Below are positions 1-10,754 of a stretch of 64,000 nucleotides of DNA, one piece after another. Source of the stretch: Lojkania enalia (Eukaryota > Ascomycota > Dothideomycetes > Pleosporales); contig ML986595.1 in the NCBI GenBank assembly GCA_010094045.1, positions 434,001 through 498,000 of the forward strand, in the 5' to 3' direction. The notes beneath the pieces were generated by a model. The model was not told where the DNA came from. It searched no databases and saw nothing but the letters and a program-made list of their open reading frames with translations. Numbering within the stretch: position 1 is the stretch's first letter; each line of letters begins with the position of its first letter. The position numbers were made by a program, and so were the translations under genes.

Positions 1-415
1 TCGCATAGAGGAGCTTGTTGGTTTCATAGCGTGCGATGAGGATCTTCTGTGGGGGGTTTTCCACATTGTTGGCATTGTATGGCTTCTCTAGAATTTCAAT
101 ATCCGCAGAGAAGAGACGGTTGGGAGCAAAATCCGAATCTGGAGATGTGTCGAGGAACGTGAAAGGGAGCTGTGAGCGGCCAATGATTCGAATTGGTCTG
201 AAGGTGGATGGCTTATCGTACGGCAACTCCGGGCGTGATTTGATTGTGAAAGATTTGTTGAAGGCCCCAAGCCCACAGATGCTGTCCCGTTTCCGCTTAG
301 TCGGGAGTTGAGCTTTGGACTCAAAGTTGTGTTTTGGTGGCCGGCCAAGAATTTTGGCAGGGTCCTTAGACAGTGATTGGGGAACTGTCTTCGTAGAGAG
401 TGTGTAGGGAGACAT
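1..415 (-). CDS. Unrecognised protein, N-terminal part, cut by window edge
   Basis: A minus-strand frame opens at the ATG ending at 415 and stays open for 138 codons to the window edge, so only the N-terminus is seen. The visible part is hydrophilic, with no signal peptide or membrane segment. A basic run TKRKRD at about residues 39-44 could be a nuclear localisation signal. The last visible residues (ARYETNKLLYA) read like the start of a folded domain. I do not recognise the family. The frame and start are supported by length, codon use and the divergent arrangement with the next gene, 236 bp away. Introns further downstream cannot be judged. Confidence 0.6.
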   Translation of the reverse strand, partial: MSPYTLSTKTVPQSLSKDPAKILGRPPKHNFESKAQLPTKRKRDSICGLGAFNKSFTIKSRPELPYDKPSTFRPIRIIGRSQLPFTFLDTSPDSDFAPNRLFSADIEILEKPYNANNVENPPQKILIARYETNKLLYA

Positions 416-651
416 TGAAAGCTGGCATGACGCTGCGTGTGGTGTGGTAGTGTGCGGGGTTCGAGTTGAGTTTACAGTTGACAGTCGTGTTGCTCGACGC
501 GCGCGCTCGACACGAGAATTGGACGTGGCACGTGCGCCACTAGCCTCATTACGTCATCTGCCGAGGCGTGACCACCGCAAGTGTGGGAGAGGAAACAGGT
601 AAACCACTTCACACGCTTTCCTAAGGTGGGATATTCTATATATTATTAAAA
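416..651. promoter_or_regulatory. Divergent promoter with E-box and CRE-like sites
   Basis: This 236-bp gap separates two divergent start codons. It contains a perfect CACGTG palindrome at 529-534 (bHLH-type site) and ATTACGTCA at 548-556, which resembles a bZIP/CRE half site. A CG-rich stretch (gacgcgcgcgctcgac) lies just upstream. Sites were recognised by eye; binding is inferred. Confidence 0.4.
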
Positions 652-1275
652 ATGGTGGTTCCATCGATGGCTCCCATCTTTCGACTGCCAGTTGAACTTC
701 GGTATGAAATATACCGCTGTCTTTGCCGCGATGAGTTCATCTGCTACCCGTTTTGCAATTCCCCAATTACCGCTATCAATCTAGAGGCACCTCCTCGCCA
801 ACTTCTTCTGACCTGCCACCAAATCTACGATGAAGTGCGCACTTACTACTATGGCACCGCCACGTTTCGCCTCGCCTCGATCGGAACTTCGCAAATTAAG
901 CGTGAGGATATTAGTGCGGGTACACTGATCGCTCTAGGAGAGGCAAGGAAGGTTGAACTGATGCTGATGTGGAACATGAACGGAAACAGAAAGAAGAGGG
1001 GACCGAGTAGTTGGCCATGGTGGATGAATGGTTGGTTGGAAGAGCAAGTGGCGTTGCTAAGAGATGTTGCACACAAACTAGAAGTCGTTGCTATTGCAGT
1101 AAGAGATGCCTCGCACTACAGAGATTGGGAGCAGAAAAAGCCGATGCTGGAACCTCTACAGTTACTCAAGGGAAAAATACAATTTGCTGTCACTGAAGTC
1201 ATTGCAGCCGATGATATAGAAGAGAATCTCAGGCAGGATATTGAAGGCTATGTGAGGGAACTCAATAGTTCGTGA
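652..1275 (+). CDS. F-box/2EXR-like fungal protein
   Basis: Single-exon frame of 207 residues. The N-terminus has the pattern of fungal F-box and 2EXR proteins: FRLPVELRYEIYRCL at about residues 10-24, then LTCHQIYDEVRTYYYG around residue 53, the usual second element (a Cys-His within a helix before a YYY/F motif). Such proteins are plentiful in Pezizomycotina and few have known roles; an F-box would suggest recruitment to SCF ubiquitin ligases. The C-terminal half is a charged helical region with no recognised domain. A second ATG lies five codons in (667). The identity rests on the N-terminal pattern only. Confidence 0.7.
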   Translation: MVVPSMAPIFRLPVELRYEIYRCLCRDEFICYPFCNSPITAINLEAPPRQLLLTCHQIYDEVRTYYYGTATFRLASIGTSQIKREDISAGTLIALGEARKVELMLMWNMNGNRKKRGPSSWPWWMNGWLEEQVALLRDVAHKLEVVAIAVRDASHYRDWEQKKPMLEPLQLLKGKIQFAVTEVIAADDIEENLRQDIEGYVRELNSS

Positions 1276-1978
1276 CTGTTCTACTTTGAGGGGGTTCAAT
1301 TTGTTTTACTATGTCCTACTATAAAAAGTGCAATATGCTTGACTACCAGACCGTCGTTGCCCTTGCTCTACATTTGCATCCTACACGATTTTACAATCCT
1401 TTTCAATCATTTCATAACCCGAGGTCGAAATGGCAAAGATTGAGCTGTAGGGCCGAATGTGTTCAGAGTGCCAGGTATCATCTCAGCCGTCGAGAATACC
1501 AGACAGTTCTAAAGTCCCAATTGAGTCCGCTACTTCAATGATACCATCACTAACGACTATAGGAACCGAATATCAGCATCCGCTCCTACGAACTTAAGCT
1601 ATAAACCAGCGGATGAGTGGGAAAGTGGGTGATCGTTGCGATCCGCATAATAATAATCCGACAGATTTAAGTGGGTAGCCGGTTATGATGTACACGGCAA
1701 CGAGTGAACCGGCGGCTTAAGTGGATGGCTATTGCGATTAACTCTCCAACTTGGCGCAAGCTCTCACATACAGGATGAAAACAAAAGCCTCTACCCACTC
1801 CAACGTATCTTAGTAGGCTAACGCGCTAAACTCAATTTGGTGATAAGCTAGAGGGGCACTCTATAGCATCAGACGGCAATGATCAAGGTCTTCTTACCCT
1901 GAGAACCGTAGGAGGTGAAGTTTTTTGTATTTTTTTTTCTTTCTTTTCTTTTCTTCTTTTCACATATCACTACAAGAT
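1276..1978. other. Intergenic DNA, no gene seen
   Basis: About 700 bp with no convincing coding frame. A short motif, ttaagtgg followed by gtagc or atggc, occurs twice near 1668 and 1717, but I cannot extend it into a defined repeat. A T-rich run at 1921-1955 precedes the kinase relic. Confidence 0.4.
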
Positions 1979-2290
1979 TTCCCAGAGGATGCTTTGTGGG
2001 AGAGGCAAACCAAAAATCCAATGTGTTCTCCTTGGGGTGTTTGCTTTTGGAGATATTGGCCCCCTGGCTCGGTACAAGAGACATGAAAGGGTTTCCTTAC
2101 CATGAGATCATCGATGAGCTCAGAAAAACACCGAATGAGAAGCAATCAAGTTTCCCTTATTGGCACGAATCTATTAATATCTGCGTCAACATGTTTGAGC
2201 CCGATTTCTAGTCGCCGAATTAGTGTTTCGGACTTGGTCGACGAGTGTTGCATTGGAAGGAGATAAGAAAATAAGCACTAGAAAATACTT
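1979..2290 (+). pseudogene. Protein kinase domain remnant (C-lobe)
   Basis: The plus frame from about 1980 reads as the C-lobe of a eukaryotic protein kinase. NVFSLGCLLLEILAPW corresponds to the subdomain IX region (D-x-x-S-L-G-C), with the usual first Asp here Asn. It is followed by a plausible helical stretch ending in SFPYWHESI. After codon MFEPDF the frame meets a stop, and the continuation (SRRISVSDLVDECC, typical of the end of such domains) is in another frame, so there is at least one frameshift. No N-lobe, glycine loop or catalytic loop is visible upstream. It is therefore a degraded fragment, perhaps part of the same ancestral gene as the WD40 remains that follow on the same strand. 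Confidence 0.6.
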
Positions 2291-2439
2291 TTGCGGTCAT
2301 CGTGCTCTTTCAGGGCCTTAAGGAATACCTCGAAGTGCAGAATATAATCAATTAACTGAGACACCCAGAGCCCACTCGAGACCAATCCTTGCGACAGCTA
2401 TCGACCGGGAGAAGGCCTAATTCGTGGTATTTAGACCCC

Positions 2440-3830
2440 ACCACCAAAATACGATTAGTCTGGGGAGTACAGCAACAGGAGTGCTATATGGCATATTTGT
2501 AACTCATTCTGACAAAGTCTCGGCTTTAGCATTTTTAACTCATAGCTGAGTTCCAGTGTCAGTGTCCTACGATAAGACAACTAAAATCTGTGATACAGTT
2601 GCATGAACGGTCTACGAGGCAGTTAACTACTTTTGTAAAGTCTTCACTGTGTGAGGTTTTCTTCGGATGCCAAGTTCCTCGCATTTAGATTTAGTGATGG
2701 AACGATCCGACTATGAGAATTAGGTAAGGGATGTAGCGTACGCTTGCGGGTCATTCAAATTCAGTCTATTCCGTTCTTTTCTCTACTAGCGGCGAAATGA
2801 TAGCATCAGGATTGAAGGATGCGGTTGCTATGCCATGGAACCCAATGACAGGCTCTTTGCAATGTATTATCGCTTGTTCCGGGGCAGCCTTATCTGTTGC
2901 ATCATCACTTAACAGTAAGGTTTTAGCATTAGGACCCCACTACGGAAGGGATAGGCTATGGAACGCTGTAACAGGATCGCTAGAGCGTAAGCTTGAGGTA
3001 TGGGGTTCCAACCATGGCGTTGAACTTAATAGCAATGTCATAGCGCTAGGACGGGAGAAACTGATGATATTAGACGATTTGGTATCAGGCGACCTCTAAA
3101 TGATATATGGGCTTTCTGTTCAGATTTCATATCCAGTGCAGGTCTTGGTTTCCTTGTCCGACAGTGATCTTCTAGCTTCCGGCGACAGGATACCACAAAG
3201 AGCCCGTCAGATTATAGGATTTATCGGGTTGGGAATGAGTATAGTCATGTACAGTCCGGTAGAGAACAGGTTAGGAACTAAGATTAAGCCTAAAAATCGT
3301 GAAGTAGAGCATGAGGGAAGTGAGACATATAAGTGATACGAAGTAAAACTAAAAATGCGCAATCATATTGGAGAGTTTTCTTTATGGATAGTTTTCCTTC
3401 AATTATATGTGGCATCCTTAGTAAATTATTCGATAGCACTTCTTGCTTCCCCTTCCCGAATTTGGTATTGATCGGGCTTGTATCTCTATGCTCCTTTCAT
3501 GATGCGTTCGGGGGTATAGACGTAGATAATAAAAATGGCAAATGCACAAATCCTACAATGTAGCAGACTACAGATTTGATTGAACGCTGTTACCTACCAA
3601 ACGGCAGCATTATCTCCTAGGAAAAAGATTACTCGGGTATTTTCAGTATGTGTTATAGTACATTCGTTCCTCCTACTACACCTCCCCGGCACTTCTAAGC
3701 CTTGCACAACGATGTACTCTCCGCCGATGCCTATTCCCACTGGGAATATTAGGGAGTTCAAGAATCTTATTCAAACATTTCTTCTCTTAAATAGAGTGAA
3801 ACAGAAGAAAAATAAATATAAAAACTGAAG
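2440..3830 (+). pseudogene. WD40-repeat (NWD/HET-E-like) gene remnant
   Basis: Several plus-strand segments read as WD40 blades in changing frames. FSSDAKFLAFRFSDGTIRL lies near 2656-2716. The clearest stretch is 2797-3099, with WNPMTGSLQ, LWNAVTGSLERKLEVWG, ALGPHYGRDR and VIALGREKLMILD, spacing typical of the high-identity WD repeats of fungal STAND/NWD proteins. VSLSDSDLLASGDR near 3140-3185 and weaker pieces to 3830 continue the pattern. Stops and frame changes separate the blades, so no intact protein can be made. The family is linked to incompatibility and innate immunity in fungi. Earlier text (around 2500-2600) also contains blade-like words such as KVSALAFL and VSYDKTTKI. Confidence 0.65.
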
Positions 3831-4077
3831 CGCATGCATCTTTTCGGAACCAACAATATATTTAAATGGCCTTCCTGAGTTCAACGGTGCCTAGATTCCA
3901 TTTAAGAACCCATACACTTTGAAGCGTTGAGAATCGGATAAGTTTGTAGTTGGTGAAGCAGCTGATATTCGAATTGAATTCTTGAGACTAATACGTCTAC
4001 AATCAATATCTGCATATACACGGATGTTCACCAAAGGTAAATCGACAGAGCGACAAGAACAAGTATTAGGAAAATTT

Positions 4078-4097
4078 AAAAAAAAAAAAAAAAAAAA
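4078..4097 (+). repeat. 20-nt poly(A) tract
   Basis: An uninterrupted run of about 20 adenines on the plus strand, about 250 bp after the last WD40 word and 156 bp from the convergent thioesterase stop. It may be a simple homopolymer or the tail of an old retroposed sequence. No target-site duplication was seen by eye. Confidence 0.8.
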
Positions 4098-4253
4098 CAT
4101 CAGGACTATTGTCTATTACCCTAATACGTCTTCCAATTCTAAAATGGAACACACTCAAAACCTGCTCTAAAACTCCGGATAAGAAAACCTAGATTCCCGT
4201 GCAAAAGCCCCATACGCCCGGGACTATCTATCCTCCCATGTATGTCATGACAT

Positions 4254-5308
4254 CTAAGTAACAACCGTCTTCATGGTAGCCGCCTGTCTCGGCTCAATGA
4301 ATAACGCCTCCGCCTCCGTCAATATAACCGGCACCTCCCCCCTCTTCTTATCAACAAGCGTCTCCAACCGGCCCTTAACCCATGCCTTCCGCCCCTCAAC
4401 CTTGGTCGTCTCAGCCTTTAGAACAATAACTTGCCCCGCCAATGCCGGCTTCTTGTAATTGACTTGAAGCGAGGCAGTGACGGCTACTTTGTTGGGTAGA
4501 GCAGGGAAACAGCATCTAGCAAGACCTTCATCTAGGAGAGTGGCTAGGAGACCGCCGTGGACGATGCCGGGGTGTCCGCACAGAGCGGAACCGATGTATT
4601 GCAGCGAGACAAAGTATGAGCCATCGGGCGTAGTGAACTGGAGCGGCGGAACCGCAATCTTGTCCGGGCCCAACAGTGTCCCTCCAGTCAAATTTTGGCT
4701 CCGCAGGGCAGGCGGAATCTTAAGATGTGGGCGCGAAGCAATGTATTTCGGGTCGGAAATTAGGGATTGCGTAAGCGGGTGCTCGAAAATGAGTTTCTCG
4801 ATTTCGGCAATTGCGTCGCTGTCCGGGGTGAAGAGGGTGAGGGTTTCTTCGTCGGTTGGGGGGCTGAGCAAGGCTTTTCCAGTATCTAGGACTGGAGCGG
4901 CGGCCATTGTGAAGCCAATTCCGAACGCAAGGATGCCGGCAGCGAAGGCAGTGGTGAAGCGGAGGTAAAGAGGTCTCCGGGGTAATGGCGGAGGTTGTGT
5001 TGCTTGGGTAGGCCCGGGTTGTGGTGTTGGAGATGACGATGCTGTAGAAATGTTAAGCTTGTGTCTATTATGTATAATATATTTAGCCCTCCACAAGCCC
5101 GGGGTTCGTAAGGTGAGGAAAGATAAGACTTACCACAAGTAGCAGTGCCCTGAAATCTCCGTTCTCTTCTAAACCGTGCTTGCTCTCGGGGCATCCGACA
5201 CTCTTTTATCCACGCCCGGTCTCTTCGGAGCGGTGAAAGTGTCTGTCCGCGCAGGACGCCACTGCTGTAACAGGTCGACCTTGCGACCAGACTCCTGGCG
5301 GCCTTCAT
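4254..5308 (-). CDS. Hotdog-fold thioesterase, membrane-anchored
   Basis: Two exons, 5308-5134 and 5041-4254, with an intron 5133-5042 (GTAAGT...CTACAG). The join gives 321 codons, 320 residues. The C-terminal half is a 4HBT-type hotdog domain: GHPGIVHGGLLATLLDEG at about residues 214-231 carries the HGG signature of the fungal thioesterase group, followed by VNYKKPALAGQ. These enzymes cleave acyl-CoA or related thioesters. The N-terminus is basic and proline-rich, with a hydrophobic helix (FAAGILAFGIGFTMAAAP, about residues 91-108), suggesting import into and anchoring in a mitochondrial membrane. The start was chosen because it is the last ATG in frame before the donor and opens an Arg-rich presequence (MKAARSLVARS). 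The substrate is unknown. Confidence 0.85.
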
Positions 5309-6222
5309 GCTCGATTGGCCAGTGCCTGGAACAGGCGATCTCGCCGGATAGCTGCTGCGGTGAATCGGTGAACTTGGTGCGCTCGGACCCACTCTGAAGT
5401 ACGAATTGCCTCGGCTCAGGCGCTAGCTTGCGGTCCTCCGACTGGATACTATGGGAGAGAATAGAGAAGAGGACTAAGAAGAACAGAGAGTTGCGGACAT
5501 TGGCTCGGCCGAAGCGTAGCAAAGAGTAAGCAATCCGGATTGCTGCCTTAATTTTGTGGCGAGAATCATATGAACGTTGGTTTAGTTTAAATTGAAGAAG
5601 ACAACGTTAGATTCCTGTTCCCGCGTACAGCTTGCTAGGTCTAAGAAATTCCAAGATGGTCGAATAGATCGAGCATTCAACAGTCATGGGAGACTTGGGA
5701 GTGGCTCATTCAGGCCGCCGTCATTCACTTCTCGACCGGGCGCTTATCAAACCCCCCCCCCGATTACTCAAAAGCCCCACTCAGCCCGGATGACTGACTT
5801 CGAGGAGAGTTTGAGTAGTCCAACGGCTACAACACTATAATTATTTACATACGCGATGAGGTGCATGTCTCTCCATTCATATGGCTCCTGGGTTCATCCT
5901 ATCCCGTAAATTTCTTCATGCCGTCTCCAATCCCCACCAAACCAATACTATACATGAGTGGGGAAGTGAATCCATCATTCGAACGCTAATGCATCGCGTT
6001 CAATCGCTTCCCTAACCGATTTGAAGATAAGAAATGTTATCGAGATTTCCCTTGGGGTGCTACTAATCGGATGCAAACATAGATGTCCATTTTTTTTTTT
6101 TGGAGACGCCAGTCAATGCCACTGAGGGAGAACCCAGGGGAATAAAGGGAAAGATAGTGATACAAATATGAGATTAATACAAGACCGAAAAGAAGAGGGA
6201 TGAGAAATGATCACTGGTCAAA
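5309..6222. other. Intergenic region between thioesterase start and TIM44 end
   Basis: About 910 bp. The part next to 5308 should hold the thioesterase promoter. There is a run of 10 C at about 5751-5761 and a T run at about 6091-6101 that lies some 120 bp past the TIM44 stop. Short frames here show no codon bias or known motif. Confidence 0.5.
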
Positions 6223-7939
6223 TTAGTAATAGTCTCTTGCGCTCTTCTGTAGCTCGATCAATCTCCACCCTCGTGTCTCCGGGTTATTGACGTCTTCCGG
6301 TATCCGGGTAACGCCAATGGCATAAGTGACTTGTTGGACTTTGTCATCCATTCCGGCGGCAAGTTCGCCGGATTTTGCGTTCCTGTAAACATGGACTTCT
6401 TGTGTCCTGCAGGTGATGATGAAAACTGGTATCTCTCCGGGTTCCAGAAGTCTTGCAGATAATATGTCTACGTGCCTGATGTCAACGATGCGTCCATCTG
6501 ATTTTAATCCTGCAGTAGTGTACTGTTGCATCAATGCTGCGTAAACAGAGTATTGTGCAGCTGATAACCAGAGCTTCAACGTTTCTGTGTCGCCCTTGAC
6601 ATACGCGTCCAAAACTTCGGGCAAGATATACTCGCGCATTTCGGTAAGGAACGGTTCAAGCTGAAAACTGGGGTCCATTTCGCGGAACTTTTTGATGACC
6701 ATGGCAGTCTCGTTCTCGGCGAAGAATCCAGTAATTCGGTCCGAGATTGACCTAGCGGTGGAGACCAGAGGGTTGTCAGATTCCTTGTAGGCGGATTGAA
6801 GGTTGAATATGCCCTGCATGAGCTTTGAGGAGTCCCTAAAATCTCGCCAAATCTCCTTATATTTTGCATCTTTGTGGAGCGTGACGTTGGTACCGGCACT
6901 TGGAAATATTAGTATGCAGAATAAGAATACGAGAAGAGGAGGCTTACTTTAGATCCTCTTCCATAGGACCAGTGTGCCTCTTTCCACCTGTCCTCTCTAG
7001 TTCATTGAGCTCCCTCAGCTCTCGCCTCTTTCTTCGCTCTTCCTTCTCCACCCAGCCTCCATACCGCGACGAGCTCCCGTCATCTACAGTCTCCTTGACG
7101 GCCTTGAACGCCTTGGATTGTCGTACCGGCCGTGTGACATACTCTAGACCAGATCCTGTTGCCGAAGCCACCTTGCGGACTCCCTTTATAGGCGTGGTTT
7201 CCCAAGTCCAGGCTGCACCTTGGCCGATTGCTCGGCCGGTAGTCTTTAAAGCTTCGGCTGTCTTTGTCGATGCCGCATCGGTGACCTGATTGTAGGTGCT
7301 TCTTGCTTTCTTAACGTGAGGATTTTGAGTGAAGTCGTTCACGCCAGCGGATAGTTGTTTTGTGGACTCGTTCCATTCCTTGGAGGCCTGGAACTCGGTC
7401 TTCAGAGTCTCAGTGAAAACTTGCCAGGGCGTTTTATCGCCGTGAGGCGGAGGTGGTGGAGGCTTCTCCTTCTGGCTTTTATCTTTTTCGCTGCCCTCTT
7501 CCTGCTCTCCTGCCTGCTCTTCGCCGGCGTTCTTGCTTTGAGATTCCTCAGTCTTCCCCCCGGTAGAGCCCTCCGACGATTCCGACTTGTTCCATTCTGG
7601 ATCCGGCTCACTGTCTTTCACGTCGCCTTCGCGCTGTTTTTGCGCCTGCTGGCACAAGGAGGACCGGAAGTGGAAATTGCGAGCATGTGTGGCAGCGGTG
7701 CGGAAGAGGACGTCCGCGGGCATGTACTGGCTCCGTAGGAACAACAGAGGAGGAGCTTGGGGATTCTGGGAAGATAGAGAGGGCTGCTGTGTCGCAGATG
7801 AGCGCGCTGGCAGAGGCGCTGTGAATAACCGCCTATATGCCGCCGCTCGTCCGTGGATGCTCGAGGGCGAGGAGGCAAACGACCGGACGGTGCCCCATCG
7901 TGCCCGGCCGGTGTAGGTGAATGCCGATGGGGGTCTCAT
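6223..7939 (-). CDS. TIM44: Mitochondrial import motor subunit TIM44
   Basis: Two exons, 7939-6948 and 6898-6223, with intron 6947-6899 (GTAAGC...TCCAAG). The join gives 556 codons, 555 residues. The C-terminal about 190 residues form the Tim44 domain (MDPSFQLEPFLTEMREYILP, then LKLWLSAAQYSVYAALMQQY), which binds inner-membrane cardiolipin and tethers Hsp70 to the TIM23 channel. Before it lie the conserved DKTPWQVFTETLK segment (about residue 160) and an acidic, Lys-rich linker. The start MRPPSAFTYTGRARWG is an Arg-rich presequence. An in-frame ATG at 8080 (MAATTIACSH) would add 47 residues and cannot be excluded; it would leave only 167 bp to the divergent uS11m start. Confidence 0.93.
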
Positions 7940-8247
7940 GCTCAGTGATGGAAGAAGAGCAGTGTAAAAGTGTACAGGGGCGAAAGAAGAAGAAGAGTGA
8001 GGAGGTGAAAGCCCCAACCTAGGGAATAGGAATTGAGGGTTGGGGATGGGATGAGAGCAGGCGATGGTGGTCGCAGCCATAGATTTTCTTGCCTGCTTCG
8101 GAACGGGCGCACGCGCACGAGCCACCGCCCGAAACTTTTCTGCCGAAGTTGCGACGGTGCCTCCAGAGCGCTCTCTATCTAGAGAGGCATCGCACCACAC
8201 CTCGATTGGCCCTCCGCCTGGAACTACTTCCCCCCTCCCCAAACGCA

Positions 8248-8946
8248 ATGAGCGTACTTCGCTCGTTCCTCCTTCTGCGGCCGCAATTGTCCGTCTGTGC
8301 ATCGTGTCGGTTTCAGCTCCGTACTGAGGTCGCGTCCGCTGTGCGGTCCTTTTCGAGCTCAACCACCGTCCTGGTCGTAGATCGCAACGACCGCAACCGT
8401 CGCATCGGCCGCAATGCCAATTCCCCGTCGATGGGCTCAATACTGGATAAAGGCATGCTAAACACCGTCCATGGCAGCTTCAAGCAGCCTGGCAACTATC
8501 AAGAAATCATCCCCGAGTTTTCTGACATGAATGTCAGGAACCTGACCAAGAACCAGGAATGGGACGAGGAAGAGGAGCGCCACCATCTCCACATCTACGC
8601 ACACAAACACAACACACACATTACCCTCACAAAGCCAAACCGAGACGCTCTGATCTCTGTGTCGTGTGGAAACATTGGATTCAAGAAGGCGGGCCGAGGG
8701 ACATATGATGCTGCGTACCAGCTCGCCGCCTTTGTGATGACCCGGATTCAGGATAAGGGGCTGCTACCCGAGATCGAAAAATTAGAGGTCATCTACCGAG
8801 GGTTTGGACCTGGGCGGGAAGCTACCACAAAGGCGATACTAGGAAAGGAAGGAAAGAGGATCCGACCGTTGATTTGTAGGTTGACCGACTCGACGAGGCT
8901 AAAGTTTGGTGGCACTAGGAGTCCCGCTATGAGGAGATTGGGGTAG
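8248..8946 (+). CDS. Mitochondrial small-subunit ribosomal protein uS11m
   Basis: Single exon, 232 residues. The C-terminal half is the S11 fold: RHHLHIYAHKHNTHITLT (residues 111-128), ISVSCGNIGFKKAGRGTYDA (136-155), FGPGREATTKAI (186-197), and the rRNA-binding tail LKFGGTRSPAMRRLG. This is the fungal orthologue of bacterial S11 and yeast Mrps18. The N-terminus (MSVLRSFLLLRPQLSVCASC) is a typical presequence and fixes the start at 8248. The frame continues open upstream to 8089, but those codons overlap the promoter shared with TIM44. It is divergent from TIM44, so two mitochondrial genes share one control region. Confidence 0.93.
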   Translation: MSVLRSFLLLRPQLSVCASCRFQLRTEVASAVRSFSSSTTVLVVDRNDRNRRIGRNANSPSMGSILDKGMLNTVHGSFKQPGNYQEIIPEFSDMNVRNLTKNQEWDEEEERHHLHIYAHKHNTHITLTKPNRDALISVSCGNIGFKKAGRGTYDAAYQLAAFVMTRIQDKGLLPEIEKLEVIYRGFGPGREATTKAILGKEGKRIRPLICRLTDSTRLKFGGTRSPAMRRLG

Positions 8947-9156
8947 AATCATGTATCTAGAATGAATGGCGGGGTGGTTGTCTGGTTCATTGTATGAACA
9001 TGAACTGTAGCATCTGTATGTATTATATGGCGCCATTAGGAGATGCAGGCTTAGTCTAGGCTCCTCGCACATGAGTGACGGGCGAATAACCGTCAATATC
9101 ATTGCATATCACCGGAATACACATACAATATCAAATATGGATTGGCCGGTCAATAG

Positions 9157-10132
9157 TCATGCTATTTGTCTGGGCAGTGGAGCCCTTTCTGCTGGAGGCA
9201 TCTCCCGATTACTAGTGTCTTTGAGCGAGACCACTCGGGGTGCATCATCTCTTCGCGCGTGCCTCGAATACCCTCTTGAGCTTCCGCCGCTACCTCCGTG
9301 GCTACTGCTAGATATCCGATCCATCTCACTGTCCCAGTTCTCCTGTTCGTCTTCAGACGGCCGATGTCGCCGCCTCGAATCGCCTCGCAGCATAGACGAT
9401 CTTTCATCTTCAAAGTCCTCATCAAGGAGCTCTCCATCCGCAGTATCATAATCCGGTGGCGCTATCCATTCCCGTGGTACAACGCATGGGAGAGCTACGC
9501 CTATGCTAGCGGCGCGATTGAGCCAGCTGGGGGCGGGCCGACCCGTGAGACGCTCGCAGAGGTACGAGGTAAAGTGGTTGCAGTTCTTGGTGAGGAGATT
9601 GTATGAGGTTCCTTGGAATTGTTCCGAAACCTGGAAAAGGGTCAATCTGTGCACAAGTTTAGAACGCGGTCTTGGTCCTACTTCATGGATGATGGCTCTT
9701 AGTTCTTCTTCAGGCCGAAATGAGAAGCCGTGGAGGATTGCCTGTTTGAATGTGCCACCTGGTGGCTCCAAACCGGGCCTATATCTGTTAGTATGGTTTC
9801 CACGATAGTGAAGCTTGGAGACGCTACTTTGTCCAATAGACGCCAGTCGCTCTGGGCTGGTCGTGGCCCCCGTAGGCATACTCCTTGTCATTGATTACGA
9901 CGCCAGAGTGCAGGAGGGAGCTGCCAATTGCCCATAATATCGACGACACTTTTCCGGGCTACAAAAGACACTCTTAGCCTCATGCGACCACACAGGGCTG
10001 GCAGCAATCTAGATATCGTACAGGGAGCAGATCATAGACGTGCACTATGATCTCTGTCTTCTGTAGTGACAGTGTGTTTCTGTGATTTCCCGAGCTCTTT
10101 CTCGATGGCTTCGGGCGGGTCGACGAGGACAT
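9157..10132 (-). CDS. PPPDE/DeSI-type cysteine peptidase (desumoylating isopeptidase-like)
   Basis: Four exons: 10132-10022, 9958-9828, 9778-9682 and 9630-9157; introns 10021-9959, 9827-9779 and 9681-9631. The join gives 271 codons, 270 residues. It has the permuted papain fold of the PPPDE family: catalytic His54 in SLLHSGVVI, then YAYGGHDQP, EPPGGTF, and catalytic Cys130 in YNLLTKNCNHFTSYLCERLTG written as YNLLTKNCNHF plus what follows. Family members remove SUMO or ubiquitin-like modifiers. The C-terminal third is Ser/Asp/Arg-rich and low in complexity. The third intron is 51 nt, stopless and in frame, so skipping its removal would insert 17 residues just before the catalytic Cys. The first donor (GTACGA) is unusual but the join matches the family. 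Confidence 0.87.
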
Positions 10133-10754
10133 GATGGAGGCTACGGGCTGGATAAGACGCTGGTGGAGTAAATGGGAGTTCAAAGGATCGGGACCAGCCG
10201 TTTAGAGGATGGGTAGGTGAAAGGTTGTATGAGGGGCAAGGAATAGAGGCATGGTGGAGGAGAGGGGAGAGGGCACCAGATGTCGCGGCCGCATGCGTCA
10301 GTACGTCGCCAGGTGAGGCGCGAACCGCCAGCCAAGAGAGCTCCGGGAGCCCGCCGGTGCGGAAGGGATATATCACGTGACCATGGCCAGGGTAGGCACG
10401 AGACTTGGAAGCACGGGACAGGCTGGAAAAATCCATTCGGCTCTGCAGGGCACCATCCCATCCATACCAACCAGAGTGCGCAGGCCTGCAGCGCCGGCCC
10501 AAGCCCACCATAAGGCATCATCAGCCACAGGAAGGAAGACGAGGAGAGGGACTCGCTGCAGTCGTCTCTCCTGCACTTCTTCGCCCACCACGCCGACAAC
10601 CACCTTCCGACTTTTCTTCTCTTCTGTGATACCCTCGTTGCACCGACCGGCAGCAAGCACTGCCCGAGAATTTTCCTCCGCATTCCACTCCACTTTCCAG
10701 CCTGTTTTTCGCATCCACATCACCACAGTCCGCACCTACGCCAAAAGTAAGAAG
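10133..10754. promoter_or_regulatory. Divergent promoter/5' leader between DeSI and OLA1
   Basis: A 622-bp GC-rich gap between divergent genes. It contains CACGTG-like tcacgtgacc near 10374-10383. The frame of OLA1 is open upstream from an ATG at 10377 to the proposed start at 10755, 126 codons with no stop, so this region could encode an N-terminal extension in some transcripts. Confidence 0.45.

Noticed and set aside
7355..7738. Hydrophobic plus-strand frame opposite TIM44
   Set aside because: It is the complement of the Lys/Glu/Pro-rich linker of TIM44 and has no independent support.
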